NCBI GenBank assembly: GCA_016212275.1
Contig: JACRGR010000067.1
Span: 1-64,000, forward strand
From: Nitrospinota bacterium
Lineage (GTDB): Bacteria > Nitrospinota_A > UBA7883 > JACRGQ01
Length of the DNA: 64,000 bases
Direction of reading: 5' to 3'
Shown: positions 50,098 to 59,982 of the stretch, in pieces
How positions within the stretch are numbered: position 1 is the first letter of the stretch
Layout: every line of letters begins with the position of its first letter
The notes under the pieces: generated by a model
What the model saw: the letters and a program-made list of their open reading frames with translations, nothing else
Database searches by the model: none
Told to the model about the DNA's origin: nothing
Made by a program: the position numbers and the translations under genes

Positions 50098-51195
50098 TCA
50101 ATGCATCAGCGGGGCAGTGGTGAGTGTGAGCACCGCGATCTCGGAGGTGGAGAACAGTCGCATGGGCGGACCCCAAGTGCCGGTGCCGCAAGTAGTGTGA
50201 ATGTATGCGCCGTTAAACGAATACAACCCATAGGGGTGTTTGAAAACGAATTGGACGATAATATCCAGCGGCGGTATCTGTCCCGCATGCGTATGGCCGG
50301 ACAACTGCAAGAACACGCTGGCCTCGGCCGCCGCGTCGAAATCGGTGGGGCGGTGTTTCAGCAGTACCACCGGCGGGCCGCCGGGGGTGATAATTTTGTG
50401 GAGAAGGTTTTCATAATCGGCCATCACGCTTTCATCTTCGTCATCAATTCCCACCAGTGTGATGCCTCCCACTTCCGTTTTTTCATTTCGTAGCACATGG
50501 ATGCCGGTGGCGCGCATGAGCGCATACATATTTTCGATGCACGCGTAGTGGTCGTGATTGCCGGGAATGGCGTACACGCCGTGAACGGCTTTCAGCCGTT
50601 TAAGGCTTTCGACGAACTTCCCGGTCCCATCCATACCCTCGTCAATATTGTCCCCGGTTATCACTATCAGGTCGGCGTTTTGGGCGTTCACGGCATCCAC
50701 AATGCCATCCAGCCATTCCACGCTCCGCAGACGCGTGAGATGAAGGTCGGACACCTGCACGATCTTGAACGACGGCACGGTGAGCCGAGGCGTGGGCAGG
50801 GTCAACTGTTTTACCCGCACCGGGCCGGCGGCATTGAACACCGAATACGTCCCCGCGAGCAATGAAAGCGCCACCACCACCGCCGTTACCGGTTTTACGA
50901 ATTGGGGAAAAAGGAGATCCGCCGGCAGTTTCATCATCATCGCGGCGAAAAGGATGGCGATGAACCCGAACCAGATGTTCCCCGGGCGCAACAGGTGGAA
51001 CGAAGGGGGAAACACCCGGTAAAACATCCCGGCGAAAAAGGTGAGCGACCCCGCCGCCATCAGAACGCGAAGGAAAAGCGCCTCGCGCGCCCCAAGCGAT
51101 AGCCCGGATGCAACGCGCAGATAGATGAACCAGTGCATCCCGAAATACACCAGCGAAAAGACCGAGAGGAATATCGCAAATCGTATGAGGTTCAT
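50098..51195 (-). CDS. Membrane-anchored metallophosphoesterase (YkuE/YaeI type)
   Basis: A 365-residue phosphoesterase. Four predicted N-terminal helices (about 5-130) anchor it in the membrane. The calcineurin-like motifs are VSDLHL, VITGDNIDEG, IPGNHDH, KHRP and LSGHTHAGQ, giving a complete dinuclear metal site. Such enzymes act on lipid or nucleotide phosphodiesters; the substrate is unknown. I start at ATG 51195, because the upstream extension to 51255 runs into a palindromic repeat. Confidence 0.85.
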   Translation of the reverse strand: MNLIRFAIFLSVFSLVYFGMHWFIYLRVASGLSLGAREALFLRVLMAAGSLTFFAGMFYRVFPPSFHLLRPGNIWFGFIAILFAAMMMKLPADLLFPQFVKPVTAVVVALSLLAGTYSVFNAAGPVRVKQLTLPTPRLTVPSFKIVQVSDLHLTRLRSVEWLDGIVDAVNAQNADLIVITGDNIDEGMDGTGKFVESLKRLKAVHGVYAIPGNHDHYACIENMYALMRATGIHVLRNEKTEVGGITLVGIDDEDESVMADYENLLHKIITPGGPPVVLLKHRPTDFDAAAEASVFLQLSGHTHAGQIPPLDIIVQFVFKHPYGLYSFNGAYIHTTCGTGTWGPPMRLFSTSEIAVLTLTTAPLMH

Positions 51196-51202
51196 TATTC
51201 TA

Positions 51203-51314
51203 TTGGTGGCACGGGCACTCCTGCCCGTGGCGCGTCCGAAGGACGTGCATTCCATAATAAGCTATTTCTTGCGCCCTCCGGGCACAACGCGGACAGGAGT
51301 GTCCGCGCCACCAA
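51203..51314. repeat. Palindromic TTGGTGGC/GCCACCAA repeat
   Basis: A 112-bp intergenic unit with perfectly inverted ends TTGGTGGC (51203-51210) and GCCACCAA (51307-51314). Nested hairpins are CACGGGCA...TGCCCGTG, GCACGTCC-type and GCGGACA...TGTCCGC. It has the same architecture as the repeats at 7908 and 60964 and lies between nusA and the phosphoesterase gene. Confidence 0.8.
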
Positions 51315-51338
51315 GACGGTTTTACCACCTGCTACCTC

Positions 51339-52367
51339 TTACACAATATTTATGGTCCAGCGGGTGAGGCGCGTGGCCAGCCGGATATTCAGCCCTTTTT
51401 TTCCCACGGCCACCGCCTGTTGGTCCGGCTCCAGTTCCACCCATGCTTCCTTCTTCTCCAGGTTGCACTTCACCGATTTCACCTTGGCCGGTTTCAGCGC
51501 CTCGGTTATCAGTTTTTCGGGATCGTCCGACCACGCGATGAGATCGATATTCTCCCCTTTGAGTTCCTTGATGATGTTCTTCACCCGCGCGCCGCCCGGT
51601 CCGATGCAGGTGCCCACCGGGTCAACCGCGGGGTTTGTGGTCATCACGGCGACCTTGGAGCGCCCCGCCGTATCGCGCGCCAGGGCGCGCACCACCACCA
51701 CTCCATCCGCCACTTCGGGCACCTCGCGCGCGATGAGATGTTTCAAAAGAAGCGGGTGGGTGCGGGATACCGTGTACGCCGGCCCATCGCCCCCCGGCTC
51801 GGCGCCGATGACGATGACCTTCACCACTTCATCCTTTTCGAAGCTCTCGCGGAACGCCTGCTCGGTGCGCGGGAGCACGGCCAGCATTTCGCCGCATTTC
51901 AGCAGGTAGTCGTCGTGTTCGTTCTTTCCCAACACGGTGCCCACCACCAGCTTGCCCGAATCGCGCTGAAGCTCCATCGCGCGGTTCTCCATTTCCAGTT
52001 CCTTCAGGCTTTTTTGCATCACCTTGCGCGTGGCGGTGGCCGCCATGCGGCCAAGCTCCGGAAGCGGGTACGGCACATACACATCGGCGCCGGGAAACAC
52101 GTTTTTATCCACCGCGCGCGCCTCGTCCATCGCTATTTCCAGATCGGTATCCACCGCCACCTGCCGCGCCGTTTTCACCTGCCATAGAGAAAATTCGCCG
52201 CTTTCGGGCACGAACCGCGCCCGCAGGTTCGGGAGCCGTGTTTTTTTCTGCGCGGCGATAAGAATGCCGGATTCGATGGCGCCGATCATGACCTCCGGGG
52301 AAACGCCGCGCTCTTTCGCCGCTTCGGCGATCATTTCGCTCAGTGACTGCCCATCCATGTCCTTCAT
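51339..52367 (-). CDS. nusA: Transcription elongation/termination factor NusA
   Basis: A 342-residue NusA. The N-terminal RNA polymerase-binding domain (about 1-115, ending LGRMAATATRKVMQKSLKE) is followed by S1 (VVGTVLGKNEHDDYLLKCG), KH1 (TNPAVDPVGTCIGPGGARVKNIIKELKGENIDLI) and KH2 (ELEPDQQAVAVGKKGLNIRLATRL). It stops right after KH2, without the acidic repeats of enteric NusA, as in many other phyla. ATGA overlap joins it to rimP. infB, usually next, is not downstream; a repeat and a convergent-side gene follow. Confidence 0.95.
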   Translation of the reverse strand: MKDMDGQSLSEMIAEAAKERGVSPEVMIGAIESGILIAAQKKTRLPNLRARFVPESGEFSLWQVKTARQVAVDTDLEIAMDEARAVDKNVFPGADVYVPYPLPELGRMAATATRKVMQKSLKELEMENRAMELQRDSGKLVVGTVLGKNEHDDYLLKCGEMLAVLPRTEQAFRESFEKDEVVKVIVIGAEPGGDGPAYTVSRTHPLLLKHLIAREVPEVADGVVVVRALARDTAGRSKVAVMTTNPAVDPVGTCIGPGGARVKNIIKELKGENIDLIAWSDDPEKLITEALKPAKVKSVKCNLEKKEAWVELEPDQQAVAVGKKGLNIRLATRLTRWTINIV

Positions 52368-52828
52368 GGTTTCAGGTCCAGCTTTGCGCGCGACACGTCT
52401 TTGAACTCGAACTCCACGGCGGCTCCCTTCTCCGGAACCAGGCGGAACTTGCCGCCGCCCGGCGATTCAATGAGGCCCGCGGTTTCGAGCGGACCGCCGG
52501 TAAATCCCTTTTTGAAAGCCACCTTCGCCCATGATCCGGCGCTTTTCACGAAATGTTCCTCCTTCGTCAGCCTGCGGGTAAGCCCCGGCGAAGAGACCTC
52601 CAGAGTGTATGAGCCGGGGAACGGATCATCCACGTCCAGCATCGCGGACAACGTGTGACTCACCGATTCGCAGTGCGTCACGTTCACCCCTCCGGGGCGG
52701 TCAATGTATACACGCAGGAGCGAATTGCGCGGGCGCACCGTCACCTCCATGTCGTACAGCGTCAGCCCTTCCTGCTCCAGCACGGGCGCGAGCATTTGCA
52801 TTAGTTTTCCATTGATGTCTTCGTTCAC
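52364..52828 (-). CDS. rimP: Ribosome maturation factor RimP
   Basis: A 154-residue protein for 30S subunit assembly. LAPVLEQEGLTLYDMEVTVRPRNSLLRVYIDRPGGVNVTHCESVSHTLSAMLDVDDPFPGSYTLEVSSPGLTRRL is the conserved RimP core, with the SSPGL.RPL-type motif. The C-terminal SH3-like domain is present. It sits in the usual rimP-nusA order and overlaps both neighbours by 4 bp, with a gspM-like gene immediately upstream. Confidence 0.95.
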   Translation of the reverse strand: MNEDINGKLMQMLAPVLEQEGLTLYDMEVTVRPRNSLLRVYIDRPGGVNVTHCESVSHTLSAMLDVDDPFPGSYTLEVSSPGLTRRLTKEEHFVKSAGSWAKVAFKKGFTGGPLETAGLIESPGGGKFRLVPEKGAAVEFEFKDVSRAKLDLKP

Positions 52829-53427
52829 TGCATCTCCTTGGCATTCGGCACAAACCGCAAGCCGGTGACGGTCATCCGCACCGACAGCACTTCCTCCTGT
52901 TGATCCCCATACTCCTCCTTTTGCGCGGCGATCTTCACCTCGCGGATGAGCAGTTTCTTCTGGTCGTTCTGTATCTCGCGCAAAAAAGCGGAGAGCGCCG
53001 TCAGCGGCGCGTTGAACAAAACACTCACGTTGATGGAACGGAACCCCGCCCCCGGTTCCACTTTCTCCGTTTTTGAGGACGAGATGGCGATGCCGGACGC
53101 CTGCGCCTTAGCCCGCACCAGTTCGGTCATTTGCGCCGCGGAGAGCGCGTCGGTCTCGTTTATGAACACGGAATCCATAAGCTGTTTGTACGAGGCATCG
53201 TACCGGGCGCTCTCGGCGGTGATGTTGCTTGTCCCCGCCACCGCCGCCTTGTAGCGCGCCACATGTTCCGCCGTCCGCGCTATCTCCGCATCCATGCCAC
53301 GCCACCCGTAGTACAGCGGCTCCACCACGAAAAAGTAGAGCACGATCGCCAGCGAGGCCGCCGCCCCGGCATAGACCACCTTCCGGTCGCGTTCCGAAAG
53401 CCGCTCCAGCGCCTTCATCATTCGCAC
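52825..53427 (-). CDS. GspM/PilO-like inner-membrane protein (second copy)
   Basis: A 200-residue bitopic protein. LSERDRKVVYAGAAASLAIVLYFFVVEPLYYGW is a GspM-type N-terminus (cytoplasmic RER/RDR stretch, one helix). A helical stalk and a ferredoxin-like periplasmic domain follow (LVRAKAQASGIAISSS; VSVLFNAPLTALSAFLREIQN). It is a diverged paralogue of the 20685-21188 gene. It overlaps the gspL-like gene by 10 bp and rimP by 4 bp, so it is read in one operon with translation factors. Confidence 0.75.
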   Translation of the reverse strand: MRMMKALERLSERDRKVVYAGAAASLAIVLYFFVVEPLYYGWRGMDAEIARTAEHVARYKAAVAGTSNITAESARYDASYKQLMDSVFINETDALSAAQMTELVRAKAQASGIAISSSKTEKVEPGAGFRSINVSVLFNAPLTALSAFLREIQNDQKKLLIREVKIAAQKEEYGDQQEEVLSVRMTVTGLRFVPNAKEMQ

Positions 53428-54815
53428 TCCATCCCCGCCTTGAACCGCTCACCTTTCGCGGTGGACTGCACGGCTCCCAGCATGTGGGCATTTTTGAATT
53501 CCGGCGACCCTTCCAGCGGGCCAAGCACGGAAGAAGCTTCCGAAGAAAGGCCGCCCATCATCACCTTGCAGTCGCGGAACTCCATCTCGTTAAGATAGGT
53601 GTTTTTGGGCAATACGGAGGTAAGCCCTTCCAGCATGGCAAGCGTGAACGATTTTTGCGACGAGAAGCGGTTGAACTCGTCGAAAAGGGATTCGTATTCC
53701 CCCATGTGTACCGCGACGTTTTCGTCCTTAAGCGCCTCTTTTTTAAGGCTTGCCAGTTCCGCCTTCAGGCCGCGCAACGCATTCCAGCGTACCGCAAAAG
53801 CCGAAGCGGCCCAAAGCACCAGCAGGCCCGCCACCACGCCCGCCGCAATTTTCAGCAAACGTTTTGCCGCGTAATTCCGCAAGCGCCGCTGTTTGGGGGG
53901 AATGAAATTGAACGATGCTCCTTTTTTGTACAATCCGGCGGCGCTTGCCAGACGTGCGGTGTGCGCCAAGACCTCTTCCCCCTCCCCCGCTTCGGGTAGC
54001 AGGGAAACCCGCGCCGAAGTGAACCCCGGCTTTACCGAGACACGGTCCGCCACGGCCTGACGCAGGTTGCCCCCGCACGCGATGCGAATATCGCCGAAAA
54101 ACCCTTCCGGCGTTTCGATCCCGCCCACCAGCCGGATGTGATCCACTTCGCCGGCGATCTGGGATGCGATATTTCCCGCCGCCCCGTCTGCCAGAAAGCC
54201 GCCGGTGAAAAACTGTTTCTGTTCAATGCGCGGCTTGAACCGCACGAAGCGGGAATACACCAGCAGAGGCCCTTCCAAAAGGCTGATCTCGAACCCTTCG
54301 GGCTGGATGTCGGCCAGCGCGCGTTTTTCCCTCTCCTCGCCCGGCATGAAGGCCAAGCTGGAAACGGATACCACATCGGCCAAAATCCCCGCCTGTTCCG
54401 CCGCGGTAAAATATGCGTCGAAGTCGGATTTTTTCAGCCCCGCCACGGTCACGGAAAAGGCCGAAGCGGTCTGTTCGGACGGAAAGAAGTCCCACACCAG
54501 TTGTTCGGGCGGCATGGGGAAATGACGCGGGGCCTCGAACGCCAGCATTTGCGCCAGCATAGCGGGGTTTTTCGCTGGAACGGTAAGCGGCGAAACATGG
54601 AAAAGGGAGCGCGGCAAAAGCAGTACCACCGCATAGGGATTCACGGAAAGACCATCGAGGTTCTCTTTGATCTTAATCGCTGTTCCACTTGCGGCGTCCA
54701 AAAAAGAGCCATGGACGGTGGCCGACCCCTTTGGGATACCATTCCGCATGTCTTCGGAAAAAACCGCCACTGAGCAGTAACTCTCTTTAACATCCACAAC
54801 CGCAATGTCACGCAT
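53418..54815 (-). CDS. GspL/PilM-PilN-like protein (second copy)
   Basis: A 465-residue protein. The first 310 or so residues have the PilM/GspL actin-like arrangement (IAVVDVKESYCSVAVFS; SPLTVPAKNPAMLAQMLAFEAPRHFPMPPEQLVWDF). A membrane helix (about 325-350) and a PilN-like coiled segment and periplasmic domain follow (LLEGLTSVLPKNTYLNEMEFRD). It is thus a GspL-like fusion of PilM and PilN functions. Together with the following gspM-like gene it forms a second platform pair, far from the main gsp operon. A TAGAAT hexamer lies 9 nt before the ATG. Confidence 0.75.
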   Translation of the reverse strand: MRDIAVVDVKESYCSVAVFSEDMRNGIPKGSATVHGSFLDAASGTAIKIKENLDGLSVNPYAVVLLLPRSLFHVSPLTVPAKNPAMLAQMLAFEAPRHFPMPPEQLVWDFFPSEQTASAFSVTVAGLKKSDFDAYFTAAEQAGILADVVSVSSLAFMPGEEREKRALADIQPEGFEISLLEGPLLVYSRFVRFKPRIEQKQFFTGGFLADGAAGNIASQIAGEVDHIRLVGGIETPEGFFGDIRIACGGNLRQAVADRVSVKPGFTSARVSLLPEAGEGEEVLAHTARLASAAGLYKKGASFNFIPPKQRRLRNYAAKRLLKIAAGVVAGLLVLWAASAFAVRWNALRGLKAELASLKKEALKDENVAVHMGEYESLFDEFNRFSSQKSFTLAMLEGLTSVLPKNTYLNEMEFRDCKVMMGGLSSEASSVLGPLEGSPEFKNAHMLGAVQSTAKGERFKAGMECE

Positions 54816-54937
54816 ATCGGCGGCATTCTAACATGCCCTACGCAAAAAAAATAAGGATGGAATTTTATTCCAAGGCTTGGGAGTGGAAAAGGGGCGTAGC
54901 ATCCCCCCCTTCCCGGGCGCAATCGGGAAAAGGATAC

Positions 54938-54954
54938 ATATCGAATACCGATAT
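54938..54954 (+). promoter_or_regulatory. Candidate HigA operator overlapping the higBA promoter
   Basis: ATATCG (54938-54943) and CGATAT (54949-54954) form a perfect inverted repeat around AATAC. It abuts TATGAT/TATATT hexamers (54954-54966) just before the higB start. Placement fits autorepression by the HigA antitoxin. Confidence 0.45.
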
Positions 54955-54970
54955 ATGATATATTATCCGG

Positions 54971-55261
54971 GTGATACGAAACTTTGGAGATAGGATCACG
55001 GCGGACATTTACGATGGCGAGGAAACCAGATATGCCCGGAAAATCCCCCATGAACTACATGGAAAGATTTGCAGGGTGCTGGATCAGATGAACGCGGCCC
55101 CCTCCCTTGAGGTGCTGAAGTCCCCGCCGGGCAATCGGCTCGAAAGACTAAAGGGGGACCTGAAGGAGTTTTGGAGTTTAAGGATAAATGACCAATGGCG
55201 CATCGTTTTCAAATGGGACAGAGGCGATGCCCATGAAGTTAGAATTACTGATTACCATTAG
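54971..55261 (+). CDS. higB: HigB-like (RelE superfamily) mRNA-cleaving toxin
   Basis: A 96-residue toxin. RYARKIPHELHGKICRVLDQMNAA and GNRLERLKGDLKEFWSLRINDQWRIVFKWDRGDAHEVRITDYH match the HigB/RelE type, with the usual L..L.G.....WS.RIN.QWRI.F core. Such toxins cleave ribosome-bound mRNA. The start codon is GTG 54971 with no ribosome-binding site. The antitoxin follows, the reverse of the common antitoxin-first order but normal for higBA. Confidence 0.9.
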   Translation: MIRNFGDRITADIYDGEETRYARKIPHELHGKICRVLDQMNAAPSLEVLKSPPGNRLERLKGDLKEFWSLRINDQWRIVFKWDRGDAHEVRITDYH

Positions 55262-55270
55262 GAGGAGTTG

Positions 55271-55564
55271 ATGATCCCCAAAAAAAGACCGCCCACCCAT
55301 CCGGGAGCGATGTTATTTCATGAGTTCCTGGAGCCGATGGGCATGACGCAAGTTGAGTTCGCCCGCCATCTTGGGTGGCCCTACGCGCGGTTAAACGAAA
55401 TCGTGAATGGCAAGCGCGGGGTAACCGCCGCTTCCGGCCTTTCGTTCGGAGAGGCATTAAAAACCGGCCCTGAATTTTGGCTAAACCTCCAACGCGACTG
55501 GGATCTTTGGCACGAGAAGAAAAAACACCGGGCTGTTATGCCTTTGGCAAAGGTGGGGATGTAG
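55271..55564 (+). CDS. higA: HigA-like antitoxin (HTH, addiction module)
   Basis: A 97-residue HTH protein. PPTHPGAMLFHEFLEPMGMTQVEFARHLGWPYARLNEIVNGKRGVTAASGLSF is the HigA/VapI-type XRE domain, and GPEFWLNLQRDWDLW is the family's C-terminal signature. It neutralises HigB and represses the operon. AGGAGTTG precedes ATG 55271; the preceding TTG is less likely. Confidence 0.92.
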   Translation: MIPKKRPPTHPGAMLFHEFLEPMGMTQVEFARHLGWPYARLNEIVNGKRGVTAASGLSFGEALKTGPEFWLNLQRDWDLWHEKKKHRAVMPLAKVGM

Positions 55565-55588
55565 TTGACCGGGATAAAACAAACCCAA

Positions 55589-55741
55589 ATGACCAGGAAC
55601 GCGCCAGTAAATCATTTCGAGCGTGCATACAGGACATGGCCGGTCCTGACGAAATACGCATCCGAAAAAAGGAGTATCACCTACGGAGAACTTGCAGGCC
55701 GGTTACATACCCATCCCAGAGCCATCAGGTTTGTCCATTGA
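55589..55741 (+). pseudogene. 50-codon fragment of an ITYGELA-type protein
   Basis: The frame begins at ATG 55589 and encodes NHFERAYRTWPVL, then ITYGELAGRLHTHPRAIRF and stops after FVH. I recall this pattern (aromatic-rich start, then ITYGELA, then HPRAIRFVL) as the N-terminus of larger proteins, some associated with HNH nucleases; the continuation is missing. It lies directly after higA and ends 13 bp before the convergent HD-GYP gene. Probably a truncated remnant; a real small protein is possible. Confidence 0.4.
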
Positions 55742-55753
55742 AAAACTGACGTC

Positions 55754-57262
55754 TTACTTGTACTTGGAGCGGATGGCGGCGATGGTGCCGTCCTTGAACA
55801 GCTTTTCAAACGCCTCCACCACCATCGGGTCGAAATGCTTGCCGGAGAATTTGAGGATGTACTCGATGGCATCTTCCTCGCTCCAGGCGTCCTTGTACAC
55901 CCGCTTGGTGGTCAGCGCGTCGAACACGTCCGCCACCGAGGTGATGCGCGCCGATACCGGAATGCCGTATTCCGCCAGCCCGTCTGGATAGCCGGTGCCG
56001 TCGAACTTTTCATGGTGCCAGCGGGCCACTTCGCGGGCCGGCTTGAAGAACGGGTTTTTGGAGAGTATCGCCTCGCCGTGGACGGTGTGGTCCTTCATCG
56101 CGGCGAACTCATCGTCCGTCAGCTTCCCTTCCTTTTTCAGGATGGCGTCCTTGATGGCTATCTTCCCCACGTCGTGCAATATGGAGGAGTAGCTGATCTC
56201 CTCCGCTTTCGTCTCGGAATAGTTCATCGCCAGCGTAAGCGCCTTGGTGTAGTCGGCGATGCGCCGGACGTGGTTGCCCGTGTCGGTATCGCGGAATTCG
56301 GAGGCCACCGCGAGCATCATGATCGCCTCCATGTTCGCCACGTTCAGCTCCTTCGTGCGGTACTCCACCATCTTTTCCAGCGATTCGTTGAAGCTGTGCA
56401 GGCGCGCGTTCACCACGTTCAGCTCGCTGTACAGTTGCCGCACGCGGATGTGGGCGCGCAGGCGGGCGAGGAACTCCTCGGTGGCGAACGGCTTGATCAC
56501 ATAGTCGTCCGCGCCGGAGTTCAAGAGCATGGCGATGTCCCCCTTGTCCGCCAGCGTGGAAACGATGAGGATCGGGACGAACGCCCATTCGTCGCTTCCG
56601 CGCACCAGGCGGCAGAGCTGGTGGCCGTCCATGTTCGGCATGTTGATGTCGCTCACGATGATGTCAATGTTCCGGTGTTTCTGGAGCTTGTTCCAGGCGT
56701 CCATGCCGTCGCGCGCCTCGACCACCGTGTGCCCCTGCTTGCGGAGTATTCCCACGATGATGGTGCGGATGGTGTCGCTGTCCTCCGCCACCAATATGGT
56801 CTGCGGCTCGGAGCGCTCCTTGATCTCGAAAAGTTTTTGCACCTTCGCCGAGAGCTTGCCGCGCGTGAACGGCGTGGCAAGGTAGTCCACCGCGCCGCAA
56901 GCGAACGCCTCTTTGCGCTCCTCCGCGGTATCGTTCTGCGTGACGAAGATCACCGGGATGCTCCGGGTGGAATAGTTGTTCTTCAGTTTCCGGCAGGTCT
57001 CAAGGCCGCTGAGCACCGGCAGGTCCACCTGCATGGTGATGATGTCCGGCTGTTCTTTTTCGGCAAGGGCCATCGCCTCTTCACCGTCCGAGGCGAGGAG
57101 AAGCTCGGCGTCCATCTCGGCAAATTCGCTCTGGAGCACCATGCGGGCGATCTTGTTGTCCTCAACGATCATGATCTTGTGCTTCAGCCTTCCCTGCACG
57201 CCCTCCCGCTTTGTCTCGGCAAGTCCAGGTTCGGTACTATCCGTTCTGTCCGTGATCGCCAT
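55754..57262 (-). CDS. Two-receiver HD-GYP response regulator (c-di-GMP phosphodiesterase)
   Basis: A 502-residue protein in the chosen start (numbering here counts from the upstream ATG 57280). Receiver 1 (about 35-150) has Gln84 where the phospho-acceptor Asp should be and Thr136 instead of the conserved Lys, so it cannot be phosphorylated normally. Receiver 2 (about 160-280) keeps Asp211 and Lys263-Pro. The HD-GYP domain has ILHDVGKI (His369-Asp370) and HHEKFDGTGYPDGL (GYP 430-432), complete for c-di-GMP hydrolysis. ATG 57262 is preferred because a TATAAT lies in the upstream extension. A 16-bp perfect palindrome overlaps that promoter. Confidence 0.9.
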   Translation of the reverse strand: MAITDRTDSTEPGLAETKREGVQGRLKHKIMIVEDNKIARMVLQSEFAEMDAELLLASDGEEAMALAEKEQPDIITMQVDLPVLSGLETCRKLKNNYSTRSIPVIFVTQNDTAEERKEAFACGAVDYLATPFTRGKLSAKVQKLFEIKERSEPQTILVAEDSDTIRTIIVGILRKQGHTVVEARDGMDAWNKLQKHRNIDIIVSDINMPNMDGHQLCRLVRGSDEWAFVPILIVSTLADKGDIAMLLNSGADDYVIKPFATEEFLARLRAHIRVRQLYSELNVVNARLHSFNESLEKMVEYRTKELNVANMEAIMMLAVASEFRDTDTGNHVRRIADYTKALTLAMNYSETKAEEISYSSILHDVGKIAIKDAILKKEGKLTDDEFAAMKDHTVHGEAILSKNPFFKPAREVARWHHEKFDGTGYPDGLAEYGIPVSARITSVADVFDALTTKRVYKDAWSEEDAIEYILKFSGKHFDPMVVEAFEKLFKDGTIAAIRSKYK

Positions 57263-57268
57263 CTTTCG

Positions 57269-57287
57269 ATTATACCTCATGAGGTAT
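57269..57287 (-). promoter_or_regulatory. Perfect 16-bp palindrome overlapping the -10 of the HD-GYP gene
   Basis: ATACCTCATGAGGTAT occupies 57272-57287 and is perfectly self-complementary. On the minus strand it merges with TATAAT (57274-57269), which lies 6 nt before the ATG at 57262. This is the expected position for a dimeric repressor or activator site; the binding protein is unknown. Confidence 0.5.
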
Positions 57288-57327
57288 CATTTCAGGACGT
57301 TACCCGCCGTTACACCCACGGCGGAGG

Positions 57328-58806
<1,479 letters not shown>

Positions 58807-58840
58807 CTTTTCCTAACTCCCAAATCTCGTGTGCAGTTTA

Positions 58841-59968
58841 TCACACTTTTTCAAATTCAAGCAAGAGGGAGTCAAGAAAAACAAGCCCTTTCGAGGTTAG
58901 TTGAAAACCGGAGTTGGAAATAGTGGCAAATCCGTGCTTTTCTATATTTTTCAATGCGCTATTGTATACTTCTTCGAAAATGATTTCAAACTTTGAATTT
59001 ATCTCTTCAAACTTCAGTGCCTTGTCCACCAGTCGCAAACGCATCAAAAGGAAGTCTATTATTTTATCTTTGTCGTCGGTCAGTATCTCAACTCCCGATT
59101 CGCCGCCAACCGTCACGTCACGAATGTAATCTTCTGGATCATCGGGATTGGCGTACCGCACCCCTTCGGTGAACGAATGGGCACCGCTCCCGAACCCCGC
59201 GAATTCGTCCCCCATCCAGTAGGCCAGGTTGTGGCGGCATTCTTTTCCCGGCTTGGCGAAATTGGAGATCTCATATTGACGGTATCCGGCCTTTTTCAAA
59301 AAATCCACCGTGGACTCGTACATGGCGAGTTGCTCGTCGTCGTCCGGCATCATCACCTTCCCTTTTTCCACCATTTCTTCCAGCGGGGTACCCTCTTCCA
59401 ATGTCAACTGGTACACGGAAAGGTGTTCGGGGGAAAGCGCCACCGCCTTTTCAAGGTCGGCGATAAGGTCGGCGGCGGATTGACCGGGAACGCCGAAGAT
59501 AAGGTCGAGCGAAATATTGGCAAACCCCGCCGAGCGGGCTTGCGCAATGGTATCCACCGCGTCGTTCGCGGTGTGGGGGCGCCCAAGCGTTTTCAACAGG
59601 CGGTCGTTGAAACTTTGTATGCCGATGCTCAGCCGGTTCATCCCCAGCTTTTTGGCGGTTTCCAGCATTTCGCGCGAGGCGCTGTGCGGATTTGCCTCGA
59701 TGGTCATTTCCGCCCCATCCGCCAGCCGGAATTTATTATTGAAAGCTCCCATCACGTTTTCCAGCAGTGACGCCGGAAGGTGCGACGGCGTGCCGCCCCC
59801 GATGTATAGGGTATCGGCGGTCATCGGGTGCGCGTGGCCGATCTCGGTCACCAGCGAGGAGATGTACGGCTCCATCAGGTGGTCCATTCCGGCGAACGAG
59901 GCGAAATCGCAATACACGCATTTCGAGCGGCAGAAGGGGATATGGATGTACACGGATGCGTTTGTCAT
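58841..59968 (-). CDS. hemW: Radical SAM coproporphyrinogen-oxidase-like haem chaperone HemW
   Basis: A 375-residue radical SAM protein. IHIPFCRSKCVYCDF gives Cys13, Cys17 and Cys20 for the 4Fe-4S cluster; YIGGGTPS, MTIEANPHS, LSIGIQSFNDRLLKTLGRPHTANDAV and ISLDLIFGVPGQS are typical HemN/HemW blocks. Lacking the N-terminal region of true HemN and of this length, it fits HemW, which handles haem rather than oxidising coproporphyrinogen. A HemN C-terminal domain is present. The group is often misannotated as HemN. Confidence 0.9.
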   Translation of the reverse strand: MTNASVYIHIPFCRSKCVYCDFASFAGMDHLMEPYISSLVTEIGHAHPMTADTLYIGGGTPSHLPASLLENVMGAFNNKFRLADGAEMTIEANPHSASREMLETAKKLGMNRLSIGIQSFNDRLLKTLGRPHTANDAVDTIAQARSAGFANISLDLIFGVPGQSAADLIADLEKAVALSPEHLSVYQLTLEEGTPLEEMVEKGKVMMPDDDEQLAMYESTVDFLKKAGYRQYEISNFAKPGKECRHNLAYWMGDEFAGFGSGAHSFTEGVRYANPDDPEDYIRDVTVGGESGVEILTDDKDKIIDFLLMRLRLVDKALKFEEINSKFEIIFEEVYNSALKNIEKHGFATISNSGFQLTSKGLVFLDSLLLEFEKV

Positions 59969-59982
59969 AGGGTGATATTACC

